In this document: piece after piece, positions 22,803 to 34,019 of the stretch
Layout: the number at the start of each line of letters is the position of its first letter
Position numbering within the stretch: position 1 is the first letter of the stretch
The notes under the pieces: model-generated
What the model saw: the letters and a program-made list of their open reading frames with translations, nothing else
Told to the model about the DNA's origin: nothing
Database searches by the model: none
Source of the DNA: Bryum argenteum
Taxonomy: Eukaryota > Streptophyta > Bryopsida > Bryales > Bryaceae
Direction: 5' to 3'
DNA length: 64,000 nt
NCBI GenBank assembly: GCA_037043015.1
Contig: CM073324.1
Coordinates: 1,791,413 to 1,855,412 of the forward strand
Position numbers and translations under genes: made by a program

Positions 22803-23027
22803 TTGGAGTCTTTTACAAACCAGTAAGTTTCAGGGAACTGAACTGGAAGCGGTCCTGATTTCTTGGACAAAAATTCGTGGAGGTCTGCGACAGTAGTAGG
22901 GAGCACATGAGGGAGCGCCAACAGGTCCCGCACATACCTGTTATGTTCACTAAATGTAGCCTCTGAATCCAGGGACGGATGTTCAGCTGGTGACGTCTTT
23001 GGTTTCTTTGAAATTGGCTCTCCCTCT
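22803..23027 (-). pseudogene. Truncated exon of a Crinkler-like family gene
   Basis: On the minus strand a TTTGCAG splice acceptor precedes an open exon reading EGEPISKKPK, then HNRYVRDLLALPHVLPTTV, LHEFLSKKSG and PETYWFVKDSK, where the 92-bp element replaces the rest. The hydrophilic KKPK linker followed by a compact predicted alpha-beta segment looks like the region after the header of CRN/CR effectors. I infer this from its position, leader copy and neighbours, not from a diagnostic motif. A leader copy (23792-24191) lies upstream, as for the genes at 30.4 and 36.1 kb. Confidence 0.4.
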
Positions 23028-23791
23028 GCAAACACAACGGTCACTGTCAATGTCTAGCCATACGTGCACCATCAATCACCACAGCAGAGCCTGATAGGAG
23101 AAAGCCTCCTCTATCAAGTAAGAGGGAACAATATACCATTCAATTCAATAGAACCAGGCCTCCCAAGAAGCAGTGCAATGCAGCAAGCACAAAAATTTGG
23201 CAATTCACAGCTCAGGTCCCCTTAAAAACAAATACTCGAGATGCAAAACCCTACGTTTCAAGAATTGGACAAATCCCAGTATCAAGTTATCGATGAAAAG
23301 AAAAAGATTCAGTCAAAACACTCCAGCTCGAAACCATCGATGATAAGCCATGAAAAAGATGAGAAAGACACGTAAAGCAACAAGCGATCTAGCAGTTTGT
23401 CGTGCTTTCCGGTTGGGCTGACCAACTTTAATGATATTTCTAATCCTCTTCATCACAACCTACAACCTCCCAGAAATAAAAACTCATAACGCTCTGGAGT
23501 AGACAATAAAATACCTGCGCTCATGAGAAATGAGGGGTTTGAACAATACTACTGATACTCGTAGCCATGCAGCTGAATTCGAGATCATAATCCAACAATT
23601 ATCCTGAAGTCATAACTAACCCTCATATTGCTAAAAGAAGATGTCGACTTCTAACACAAATCACACACCACAAGTAAACCTGAATTATTTACAAGGACAG
23701 CAATTTTCATTCCCTACATGATAGTACTGCATGAGTAGCCTTGGCGCCTAGAGTCTACATAACCTTGACGCCGAGAGTCTACATAATATGA
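23028..23791. other. Probable intron/5' region of the truncated gene
   Basis: No open exon on either strand. Contains two near-copies of GAGTCTACATAA at 23751-23787. Confidence 0.35.
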
Positions 23792-24191
23792 TACAGCTAG
23801 CAGTAGTGCACAAGGATGCAAAGACAGCAACAGCTCTGCAGGACGCTACCACACAAAATACACAAACCCTCAGCACTTGCAAATACGATTTGTAAAATAG
23901 GATGTGGGGTTTACGCAAGAACAGCTAAGCCTAAGTCGAACCTAAAAGAGTACTGAAATCTGCTTCCCAGAAGAAGAAGTCTATTCACCTAGGTGCATTG
24001 TTTCAACTAATACAGACATACACGATTCGATATGAAGTACCGACATATTTAATGCCAAAATTACAGAAGAAGATCACACACGACGCTTACAAGACAGACC
24101 TGACGAAACCCTAAAGTAGACCAAAGAGTAGCAGCTGCCCATAAATCATTGGAGAAAGCCTTCATGGTAATCCTAAGCACACTGTCCATGA
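23792..24191 (-). repeat. 5' leader repeat A, copy 1
   Basis: About 400 bp that match 30678-31069 closely. On the minus strand it includes CTTTGGTCTACTTTAGGGTTTCGTC, that is, an AAACCCTA-type box as found near plant transcription starts, and ends near GTGCACTACTGC. It probably carries the promoter/5'-UTR of the minus-strand gene whose exon survives at 22803. Confidence 0.6.
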
Positions 24192-24249
24192 TGTGCCTCC
24201 CAGTTTCAGCTCTAACGAAACAACAAAGAAAACAGGAAGCTAACACCTG

Positions 24250-25059
24250 CTAACACTTCAGTCGTCAAGAATTCCAAAACACCAGTTTTGTCCTGACTTT
24301 TATAGAACGCCAAAGGATGGGAGGAACTTGGAGTTCGAAGTTAGATCTCAGATCTAAACAAGGGAGGTAGTGGCAGTAAGTAGAGATTTGTGCCATTTGT
24401 AGCAACTGACACCTCCATAAAACATTCAAAATCCTGAGTTTATTTTACAAGATTACTTTGCGGCTACATTGAAATACAAGTTAGATTTTCTTTTCCATGA
24501 AAAAAGGAGGGCAAAAGACCGGCTCCCTTTACAAATAACTCTATTCTTCGAAATACTACTCAATGATGAGTTTTCTCAAATCCTCATTTCTACGAACACC
24601 CTCTGTCGTGTACGGTGTAAGTACATATTTCATTTTCTGTTTAAAATAACCAGCGAATTGGAATGATGGAAACGTGGTAGGGCTGCAGGGGTACACCATC
24701 ACACCTTCTCTCAAAAAAGTGACACCAGTGTTACTCCACCTTCAAGAATGCATGTTTGGGGGAACTGTGTTCTCTTCAAAAGGTTATGTACGCCTATGGA
24801 CCTATAGATAGGAAGAACGGGAATCCTTGGACACACCGGGGTACTTGGACACACCAACTCAACTTGATTTTGTGCGCTGATTCCAAAATTGTATGTGCCA
24901 TCGTCAAATTTGTGGCCAGTCAATCTTTGCAGCCCGTTGTTGGATAGTGTTTTGCACCCTAGATAGTTATTTAACTTGGACGACCCATATTTTGTGCACT
25001 TCTTGCCCGATTTTGGAGTTCCTTGGCTCCATCTCATACGCTTTTTCGTGCACTTTCCA
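24250..25059. other. Spacer with fragments of known repeats
   Basis: 24690-24735 is an isolated unit of the ACACCGGTGT-type array. 24815-24860 and 25100-25140 are related copies of a GGACACACCGGGGTACTTGG motif. No supported gene. Confidence 0.4.
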
Positions 25060-25488
25060 TCAGTATAAGACTGGACCCCGGATTGCAAAGTTACAAAGCA
25101 CAGGAATGCTTGGACAAACCGGGGTACTCGGGCACCGACGAGCTGCACCTACACAGTCTGTATTTATGCTTTCTTTCGTCCAATATTCTCGACTATTGAC
25201 TCGCCGCAGCATCAAACTTGGTCTAGTCCGGTCTCTCACTTTAAGATGAAGAAACCACAACGCGTTGTTTAAAAAATCTAAAATCAACAGACGGTCTTGC
25301 GGATCATCTAGCTTCCATCCGTCGTATTGATTCTCTGAATTCTTCTCGTAAAGGTTGTTGTCTTGCTTCGGCAACTTGCCAAAGTCCAAAGTTAACATTT
25401 CATGTGCTCGCCACTCCATCCGATTGCTTGACGAGCTAAAGTGAGCGCGTTGAACATGAATTGTTGGCATAGAGGCATTTGTCCCCAT
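25060..25488 (-). CDS. Hypothetical ORF, 142 codons, ATG start
   Basis: Opens with ATG at 25488 (MGTNASMPTIHVQRAHF). A middle part, YDGWKLDDPQDRLLILDF then ALWFLHLKVRDRTRPSL, looks like real protein. The C-terminal CPSTPVCPSIPV is encoded by the dispersed motif at 25100-25140, so the tail was probably acquired from a repeat or the frame ends in non-coding sequence. I do not recognise a family. It may be a pseudogene or an exon. Confidence 0.3.
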   Translation of the reverse strand: MGTNASMPTIHVQRAHFSSSSNRMEWRAHEMLTLDFGKLPKQDNNLYEKNSENQYDGWKLDDPQDRLLILDFLNNALWFLHLKVRDRTRPSLMLRRVNSREYWTKESINTDCVGAARRCPSTPVCPSIPVLCNFAIRGPVLY

Positions 25489-25859
25489 AACACTTGTGCA
25501 AACGCGTCAAAGTAGTAACGACAACTTCTCAAGAGTCATCCATAGATGTAGCACACACAATGTCAACTTCTCAAGAGTCGTCGATAGATGTAGCACACAT
25601 AACGTCAAAAGAACCGCTTAACGCCCGCTCAATGCCTCGATGATAACGTCTAGACCGTTGTAAAGTTGACATCCATCAACTTTCTCCGTGCATACAATAA
25701 GTTCCAATTTTGCACCTCCTAGACGAACGTGCACTCATCATCTGACATAACATCCCAAATTCTCAACAAGTTCTTTATCTTCACATTGACATTTCCAACT
25801 TTGCTTTGTACATCAACTCCATTTTTATTTTTCATCAAACATTCTATAACAAATATTTG

Positions 25860-25935
25860 AAAACAGTCTTGAATTAGGACATTAAAGGGTCTTGAATTAG
25901 GACATTAAAGGGTCTTGAATTAGGACATTAAATAA
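25860..25935. repeat. Short triple repeat
   Basis: Three tandem copies of TCTTGAATTAGGACATTAAA, about 24 bp apart. Confidence 0.9.
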
Positions 25936-26082
25936 GCAGAATCAAATAATGGAAACCACATCCATCGCATAGTGCATGTTACTCCAATTTCATTCTAACA
26001 TTTTTCAAGTTTTTTGTGTTCATTCGGGATTTTTAATTGAATTTCAAGAGAAAACCTTGCAAAGTGTTTTTTAAATTATTAG

Positions 26083-26935
26083 CCCCTAAAGGAGAAAGGA
26101 ACTATTTGCATGCTTTACCCTCAAAACTGCCCTCTTTCAATGCAAGGGGAGATTTTTCATTTTATGACGTATTTTGAATTATGTAACCGTAGGATCCAGT
26201 ACATAACTTGTACAAGATCAAGTATGTCAAATCTTGAACTCAAATTCCTCACCGTTTGTGAGATCGTAACGTTCAAAGTTGGAAAAAAAAGTTTTTTTCA
26301 CTTGTTGAGAAAAGGGAAAACAATGTTTTGAGGGCCGAAATAACCATTTTTTAGAGTAAATTTGACGTGAGGCTCTTCAAATTATTGTTCTTAGGTGAGT
26401 TAGGAACATGTTTACACAATTTTTACCCTCATAGGACCTATATAACTTAGAGACATGCTTGATTTTTCACATGGAGGTATGCTGAAATTCAAATACAAAG
26501 GCCGATCTTTGACAATAGAAAAGGCATGTGAAATATTATTGGATTGGGAATCCGAACGGTGAGATCATGCCTCAAAATCTTATTTGCACGCACAAAAAAC
26601 AAAACTTGAAAAAAAGTAAAATCTCAAATTTTGGTGCATTTTCAAAGTTTCTGCGTTCTAATTGATTTTGGGCAGATTTTGAGAATAAATGAGCATATAC
26701 CGCAGTTTGGGCAGTTTTGGGCAGTTTTGGGCAGTTTTCAAATAGTGTTTTCAAACTTTGACTGTGAATATCTCCTAAAGTATGAGGAATTTTGAAGCAT
26801 GAAATGACTTTTCGGAAAGGTATGGGAAAACTCTACAATCTGCCAAAGGTACAACTTCATGCGGTCTAAATTTAGTAATTCAGAGGCTGCCCAGACCCAA
26901 ATCGACCCTGTGAGGGTCGATTTCTCGTTTAGGGG
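26083..26935. mobile_element. 853-bp TTAA-type DNA element, copy 1
   Basis: Same length and order as copy 2 (27382-28234) but more diverged. Ends are CCCCTAAAGGAGA and TCTCGTTTAGGGG, flanked by TTAG and TTAC where copy 2 has TTAA. Internal motifs shared with copy 2: TGCATG..CCCTC, GTAACCGTAGGATC, GAGATCGTAACGTTCAAAGTTGG, ATTTTGAGAATAAATGAGCA and CAGTTTGGGCAGTTTTGGGC. No coding capacity, so non-autonomous. Confidence 0.75.
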
Positions 26936-27056
26936 TTACCAAATATATGATACATCCAACTGTACTAATGTAATCTTCACATTGGCATTTACAAATTTTC
27001 TTTGTACATAAACTCCATTTTTAGTTTCCATCAAACATTTTATAACACTTCTTTGA

Positions 27057-27240
27057 AATCAGTGTTGAATCGGGAAGTTAAAGGGTTAAGAAGAATTGTA
27101 AACTGGGCCATCCGCCCGACACGCTTGAGAACCCTTACTTCTCTGAAACAGTGTTGAATCGGGACGTTAAAGGGTTAAGAAGAATTGTAAACTGGGCCAT
27201 GCATTGCCGCCCGCCTGACACGCTTGAGAACCCTTGTGAC
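27057..27240. repeat. Two tandem ~90-bp repeats
   Basis: GTGTTGAATCGGGA-GTTAAAGGGTTAAGAAG through CACGCTTGAGAACCCTT occurs twice in a row (27061 and 27152). It lies between the two 853-bp elements. Confidence 0.9.
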
Positions 27241-27381
27241 CGCTATATGTGATTTCTAGGTGATTTACCGGCCAGTAGATTGCAGAATTAAATAGGTAGG
27301 GCTGGGAGTCTTAAAAAAGTTCACCATCGCACAGTTGCAATGATTTGTTTGGCAATCCTTCTCTACAAGGAACCACTTTAA

Positions 27382-28234
27382 CCCCTAAAGTGGACCAGCC
27401 TCAAAACTGCCAGAAAGTCTCAAAACTGGCAAAAACTACCCTCTTTTAATGCAAGGTGAAAGTTTTCAAATTTTGACATATTTTTAGGTATGTAACCGTA
27501 GGATCTAGTACTTAACTTGCATGTGTATATGTATATCAAATCTCATATTCAAACTCCTCACCAATTGTGAGATCATAATGTTCAAAGTTGGAGAAATACA
27601 TTTTTTCCCTTGTTGTAGAAAGGGTAAGTACTTTTTTGAGGGCCAAAAAAACCATTTTTGGTAGAAAATTTGATGTGAGGCTCTTCACAATCTAGTTCCT
27701 AAGTGAGTTAGGAACATGTCTATGCAATTTTTACCCTCATCCGACCTATAATACCTAAAGAAATGCTTGATTATTCACATGAAGGTATGCTGAAATCCAA
27801 ATACAAAAGCCCCTCTTTGGCAATAAAAATGGCATGTGAAAAGTAATTGGATTGAGAATCCAAACGGTGAGAACATGCTTTAAAACCTTATTTACATGTT
27901 CAAAAAACAAACCTTGAAAAAAAGTAAAATCTCAATTTTTGGTGAAATTTTGAAGTTTCTGCGATCTTATTGATATTAGGCAGATTTTGAGAATAAATGA
28001 GCATATATCGCAGTTTGGGCAGTTTTGGGCAAATTTCAAATAGTGTTTTCAAACTTTGACCGTGAGTATCTCCTAAAGTATGAGGAATTTTGAAGCCTGA
28101 AATGACTTTTCAGAAAGGTATGGGAAAACTCTACAACCTGCAAAAGGTTTCAACTTCATGCGAGCTAAATATAGTAAATCAGAGGCTGACCAAACCCGAA
28201 ACGACCCAAATCGGGCCTCAGTCCACTTTAGGGG
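27382..28234. mobile_element. 853-bp TTAA-type DNA element, copy 2 (piggyBac-like MITE)
   Basis: Perfect 14-bp terminal inverted repeats, CCCCTAAAGTGGAC/GTCCACTTTAGGGG, flanked on both sides by TTAA (27378-27381 and 28235-28238). A TTAA target with C-rich ends is the hallmark of piggyBac elements (established). With no transposase frame, this would be a non-autonomous relative. Partial copies of the interior occur near 32265-32660 and 61520-61860. Confidence 0.8.
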
Positions 28235-28249
28235 TTAAATCACAACTGG

Positions 28250-28955
28250 GCCCCCACGTCATAATTTTAAATTATTTAATATTCAGAGGAAATACTACGT
28301 TCCTACCGTATTCAGTAACAATCTCAGGAAGGACGTGTTTTGTGTGGCACTGTATCCCAACGTAACCCCAAGAACTCACATGGTCTTTCACGTCATTCGG
28401 AAATTCATAAAGCAACACCTTGATTTTGTAACAGTTTCACCACATGGAAAAGTTTCCAAATTTTAAAAAACTATCATGTGAAAGAGTTCTTTGCTTCAGT
28501 GTGTGTTGGTTTTAGTTGCAATGGATCAATGCCATTTGTTCCAATTAGAAAGGAAATAGATGAAAAATAGATCATGTAAAACAGTGTTACATGAATTCCC
28601 ATGTTCACTCACTCTAAACCCTTTTCTAAACCCGATACCTTTGTGATTTGTTGCATGTGATTTGCTGCATGTGATTCAGCTGAATCTTGGCACCTAGATT
28701 CTTGATTCCAGAACCCAACTTCTACACAAGCCCAACTTCTCCAAAAACCAAACTTCGAACACAAATGGATATAGTGTGAATTAAAACAACGCCACCCACG
28801 ACACGACCGCAGTCTCCACACCTAATCCAAGTGCTGTGCATTCCATAAATCTGCCAAATAGACTAATTGCATCAACTTCAACCTACCTCCATTAATTCCT
28901 CACAGTAGCTTCGAGTTCAGAATTGAAAGAGTACAAAGGGGGATCAGTGGCATAC
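28250..28955. other. 3' flank of the nuclease-kinase gene, no gene seen
   Basis: Non-coding look. A minus-strand 70-codon frame at 28609-28821 has no domain and may be transcribed 3' sequence. Confidence 0.4.
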
Positions 28956-30409
28956 CTACGGCATAGGGTTTGATAGCCAAGGATCCTTCAACGCCAATTC
29001 AGCAGATAGATTCTTGGAACGGAGGTGCTGAATAAATGCCTCACCATTCGTTGAATTGACCATTTTACTCATGTCGAACAGAAGCTGGCCAAGCTGATAC
29101 ATATCCGACATCGTCGTATAGACTCCGCCTTCCAGTGTGTCATCGTCCCAGCCTCGGAGGCCAAGGAATCCTGGAGGCGCTCTGTTAGGACACTCAGCTG
29201 CCGTTTCCAAGTCGATAAGCATGAATTTGTTCTTGGAAATATTCACTATGTTCGAGGCCCTGATGTCCCTGTGGACAAGGCCATTCCTGTGAAGAACATG
29301 CAGGGCTTCACAGACGCATCGAGCCATATTCTTAAGGTCCTGTTCAGACTTTAAAGTGAGCTGGTATCCAACAGGGCGATACTCAATAATGAATGTTCCT
29401 GAACGTCTTTCTTCCTCAGATATGCACTGAGGAAGAAAGGGGCATCCTCTTGAAACTTCATATGCCCTCCTTACGGCATCCACTGTGGTCTCCACGCTTT
29501 CGCAGTACGTTCCAAACTTCTTGACAGTCTTCCGAACATGGTCAGGGAAGAAATCTATTGTCTGTCTCCATTCTCATCCTTGTCGAACATTGCATGGTTG
29601 CTTGGGACTACCGGCACTGCATCTACCATGCTACACAACAAGTGATAGGCATAGCCAAGGCTAAGAAAGAACATGCACCTTTGATTAAAAATTGAGAGGT
29701 TGAGACAAGGAAAGATCCTCCTGAGACCCTTCCTGCCAATATAAACCCATTGAAATTGCGTGCCAGCTGCAATATATCCGAGTATGAATTCCACCTCTCC
29801 ATAATAGATTCGGGGTAGAGTTTTCACCTTATTCCTCAGATCCTGTTCAGCTTCTTCCAACCTTTTGAACTTGTCTTCACCTATGAGGAGGGTGCGCCCA
29901 GAGGCTATACAAAGGGTATCAGGCCTTGACCTATCTAAGGTAACACTGGAGAAACACTCCCCTGTCTTTTCGTTGGCATTGAATGTCAGAACGAAATCAA
30001 GTTCGTGAGGGCCATAAGTTTGGAACATGCTAAAGAACTGTTGGAATTGGAAGGATAAGAAACTTGTTAAGTTCATCTCAGATAAACTACGGGCAAGACG
30101 GGCCTTAAGAGCGCTCGTCACCTCGACAGGTACCGATGAATCATCAGCCTCTTCCAAATACTTCATATCAGATTTCCCTTCCATTTTGAATGAGTTATAC
30201 GCTCGCTTGGTCACAGGAAGCTTCCCATGTACTTCAGGAAATAATACCTTCGTAACATCAGCCTCATTGCGTCCTAGCTTAGGTTTTACATAAGACATGG
30301 ACTTGATCCACTCACGAGAATTGTCCGGTGCACCTGATGACTCGCAAAATGCATCCAACAAGAAATATGAACCCCGCTTCCGCAAAAGTGCCTTCCAAAC
30401 TATATAATC
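28956..30409 (-). CDS. PD-(D/E)XK nuclease-kinase fusion, Crinkler-type, one frame break
   Basis: The exon begins after a splice acceptor (CGACTTAG, 30410) and reads to a stop at 29555. Within it is a nuclease motif, RPD (residues 154-156 from codon 30385), then 13 residues and GEDK (E170, K172), the PD-x-E-x-K pattern of restriction-endonuclease-fold domains. The following frame (to 28956) carries a kinase-like C-lobe: HRDIRASN (D77, N82) and DLE in place of DFG (D95). The two frames overlap by about 60 bases, so the join needs a one-base frame change near 29555, not an intron. Without it the nuclease half is followed by a stop. Nuclease-plus-kinase architecture is known in CR effector families (established); the role here is inferred. 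It may be a recent pseudogene or a sequencing indel. The first exon, upstream of 30410, was not found. Confidence 0.65.
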
Positions 30410-30677
30410 CTAAGTCGCTTATTCTACCTATGAAGGCAAGAAGCCCAAACATCAAAAACCGAAGTACAACAATCCATACTAACGATCACCCCCCCCAAAA
30501 AATACGACCCACGAAAATCGGTGTCGAACATACTACCGGGGCATGCACTTCATCCAAGAGCATCAATATGAAACCACAAAGGAGAAAGCGCAATCGACAC
30601 AAATCTGAGACACACATGAGTGTCGAAAACAAGAAAACCTGGATAAGGTCTAGGTCTAAGCGACAAAGTACAACGGT

Positions 30678-31069
30678 CAGCTAGCAGTAGTGCACAAAGA
30701 TGCAAAGACAACAACAACTCTGCAGGAAGCTGGCACACAACAACACAAACCCTCAGCACTTGCAAATACCATTTGTAAAATAGGGTTTGGGGCTTACGCA
30801 AGAAATGACTAAGCCTAAGTCGAACCTAAAAGAGTCAAATCGCTTGGAGGAAGAAGTGCATTCACCTAGGTGCACTGTTTCAACCAATACAGACATACAC
30901 GATTCGATATGAAGTACCGACATATTTAATGCCAAAATTACAGAAGAAGATCACACACGACGCTTACAAGACAGACCTGACGAAACCCTAAAGTAGACCA
31001 AAGAGTAACAGCTGCCCAAAAACCATTGGAGAAAGCCTTCATGGTAACCCTAAGCACACTGTCCATGAT
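30678..31069 (-). repeat. 5' leader repeat A, copy 2
   Basis: Near-identical to 23792-24191. Lies upstream of the nuclease-kinase exon and includes the minus-strand TAGGGTTTCGTC box near 30985-30995. Confidence 0.65.
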
Positions 31070-31204
31070 ACTCTATGGAAACAGCGCAGTGCAGCAAGCT
31101 CAACGAAATATCAGCTCAAAAACAACAAACCCTTCATGTGGAAACATACCTACAGGACGCTGGGGCTCTCCAAATGTCTTAACGAGCAATTTCACGATAC
31201 CCAG

Positions 31205-31795
31205 ACAGACACTGAAACCGTTCAACCAAGAGGCAAGAAAGTAAAAACCCTACTTCGAGCCCTTCGAAATAGCATTAAATCCCGAAAGTGCCGAAAGTGG
31301 ACAAGATGAACTCACTAAGAATATTACGATGAACTACCGAATCTCGGGCGAAGTGCCAACGAAGTGACAGCACACCAAAACATGGGGCACCAAGATATAT
31401 GTACAAGTGACCCCTAAACTCTTAACCCCTCGGCACAAGCTTAGCCGATGTCTTTGCCCTAAGTATCACAATTTTGCATTTAATTGCACATTTTGTTTCA
31501 AAGACACGCTAGAGACAGATCGATTCCAAAGATCAAAAACCTAAGCGCAACGATCCATACCAAAGATCAACCGCGGGTGTGGATTGGTTATATCAAAATT
31601 GAAGAAGATCACACGCAACGCTCACAAAACAGAATCGACGAAACCCTACAAAAGAGAGACCAAAGAGTGCGGTGTCTTCGCAACGAATGTGGCCGCACCG
31701 CATGAAACCCTATGATACCCTCCTTCTTGAAGCAAGTATCACTACATCACTATTACTTGGTATCTGTAATTTGATCTCGTCAGAAAGCAAAGCAA
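31205..31795 (-). repeat. 5' leader repeat C, copy 1
   Basis: About 590 bp that closely match 36628-37222. Minus-strand landmarks: GAAGGAGGGTATCATAGGG, CTTTGGTCTC, TAGGGTTTCGTC, CGTTGCGTGTGATCTTCTTC and CGGGATTTAATGCTATTTCG. A third, partial copy is at 38117-38305. It carries the same TAGGGTTTCGTC box as leader A, so it is probably promoter/5'-UTR sequence. Confidence 0.65.
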
Positions 31796-31799
31796 AAAA

Positions 31800-32660
31800 T
31801 ATGTAAAAAATATCGTAAAAAATATGACCAAAATGTTTGGGGTAAAAATCTGCAACTCCCCTTTTGCACCATGAAGAGGATGCTTCTCGAGCAAGGCCCA
31901 AAAAAAGTTTTGAACAAAATTTGGATGTTACGATCTCGCAATCAATAAACATCCAACGGTTGATTTTTACATGGTAACTTAAAATAGGCTTTTTACAAGA
32001 TCTTACGGTTGAAAGTCTTAAATAAATAAATAAAATTGGTACATACTCCCGAGAGTACATAGGGGTAGAAAATCGCAGTTTTGAGGTTTCAAGCTCCCAA
32101 AAACACAAGGATTTTTAGGGTTAACTCAAAGCTCAAAATTTGACTCAGAATTAACTCACTACTCAAAATTCATTGCTAAAATTCAAATACAAAGGCCAAT
32201 TGTCAACAATATAAGTTGCATGTAAAAAATTGTTGGATTGGAAATCCAAACTGTGAGATCATTCCTTACTACCTCTTTTACATGTGCAAAAATCAAAATT
32301 TGAAAAATAGTAAAATCTCAAATTTTTGGTGAATTTTTGAAATTACTGCGTTTTAATTGATTTTGGGCAGATTTTGAGAATAGATGAGCGTATACTGCAA
32401 TTTTGGACAGATTTGAGCATGCACTAATAGTGTTTTGAAACTTTGACTCGAAATTAACTATGAGCTCAAAATTGGTGTTTTTTGGCCGTCAAAACACTAC
32501 TACAACAAAGAATTAAAGAACTTTTTTTTCAACTTTGAACAATATGATCTCAAAAATGGTGAGGGTTGCGAAACTAAGATTTGGCATACATGTATGTACA
32601 TGTATAAGCTAGGTACTAGATCTTACGGTTACATACTTCAAAATATGTCAAAAATAAAAC
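31800..32660. repeat. Old dispersed repeat, mixed orientations
   Basis: 31820-32035 resembles 11850-12060. 32265-32470 resembles the 3' half of the 853-bp element, and 32500-32655 resembles, in inverse orientation, its GTAACCGTAGGATC part. A 132-codon minus-strand frame at 31710-32108 is an accident of the repeat. Confidence 0.6.
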
Positions 32661-34019
32661 AGTGTGCAGAAGGTTTTGTTCGATGTTGTCGATATCAACA
32701 AAAGAGGAATAATGGAGTCTGGAGACGATCAAAATGTTGGAATTGAAGGTTGGAACCATTTTGTAACTACGAGTCCTAAATTAGTGAAGTCCATGAAGTA
32801 AAGCTAGATCGTGTAAAGAGACAAACAATGACAACAGCATGAGGACCTTAAGCTATTACTATGCATGATGTTGCAAGCTTTAAAAGCCCTCCATACAATT
32901 TTGGGCACGATGACTGTGTGATTGGTCTACAGGCAAATGTTCAAGTATTGGCGTAATTTAATGCGAGCCTTGCAAGGGTAAGGTTTTGAGGACAACAATG
33001 CTTAACATCGTAAACTAAGAATTTGTTAGAAAGCTTGTGAGGGAATTGTCGGGCAAATTGCCAAGCGCATCTTTCTTTATTGAGCTAGGTCTGCTTTTGC
33101 ACGATACTCCTCAAGCTATAATCACTTCCGTAAACCCATGCATGCATCTTACTGTCTATCTCATCACATGGATGGCGTAGGTCGATATAGGAGCTCCAGT
33201 CAGTCCAAATTATCAGTAAGTTTTGAGGGTCCCAATGTGTGCTTTGAGCAACGAGAGAAGAGTAAAAGATCCCATGAAGACCACATCAATCATATATCTA
33301 GTAAGTAGACATGGAAACATAACAGGATAGGACGATTTCAATCTAGAAACATCACAATTCTGAGCACTTGGTTGCAAGCCACTGCTGAGCACTTGGTTGC
33401 CTGGCTACTGGTTCCTGTCTTTTTGTCCAATCAGAATTAAAATTGTGGCCTCCAAAACCAACAAAGTGGATATGACTCACGCTGGTGCCCTTAGTTCTGT
33501 CATTCATATGCATTTGCATACTCTGGAATTTCTAAAAGTGCAAATCCTCTGCCAAGTTACTTCTAAAGAGATACCTATCTGCTCCACTACAAAGCTTGAG
33601 AACCTAGAGACTGAGGTAAAACTAAGCTGAATGTTACCCTGTTGAGCTTGATGATGAAGATATTCTACAAGAGTCTGATTCGCTCCCGCCAAGCAATCCA
33701 GGAAACACCTTGACAACATTCAGCTGCAAACAAACAACAGTTATAAGTTTATTCCTGATAGGATACCAGTAACTTACAAACATCATACGGAAAGTCGTAC
33801 TTATGTTCCAAGTACACAAGATGGTGAGACAGAGCTCGTAGTTTTAGAGGTTCAAAAGGAGTCGTACACAGCTCGCATAACATGCGTATCGATAAGATGC
33901 ATCAAATATGAAAGGAAAAACAACAGAAACCCACCTTCAGAAACCTCACAACCTGTGAACAATATTAAAGTAGAGCTGGTATTCCAATGAATCTTACCTT
34001 CTCAATACTCCATGAGCCA
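32661..34019. other. Unassigned; may include 3' exons or UTR of the NTPase gene
   Basis: No supported domain. A minus-strand frame at 33504-33719 (LDCLAGANQTLVEYLHH) lies downstream of the NTPase stop and could be an exon, but I cannot show it. Confidence 0.35.

Noticed and set aside
31710-32108. 132-codon minus-strand ORF
   Set aside because: Spans leader repeat and dispersed repeat; no domain; start is not supported.
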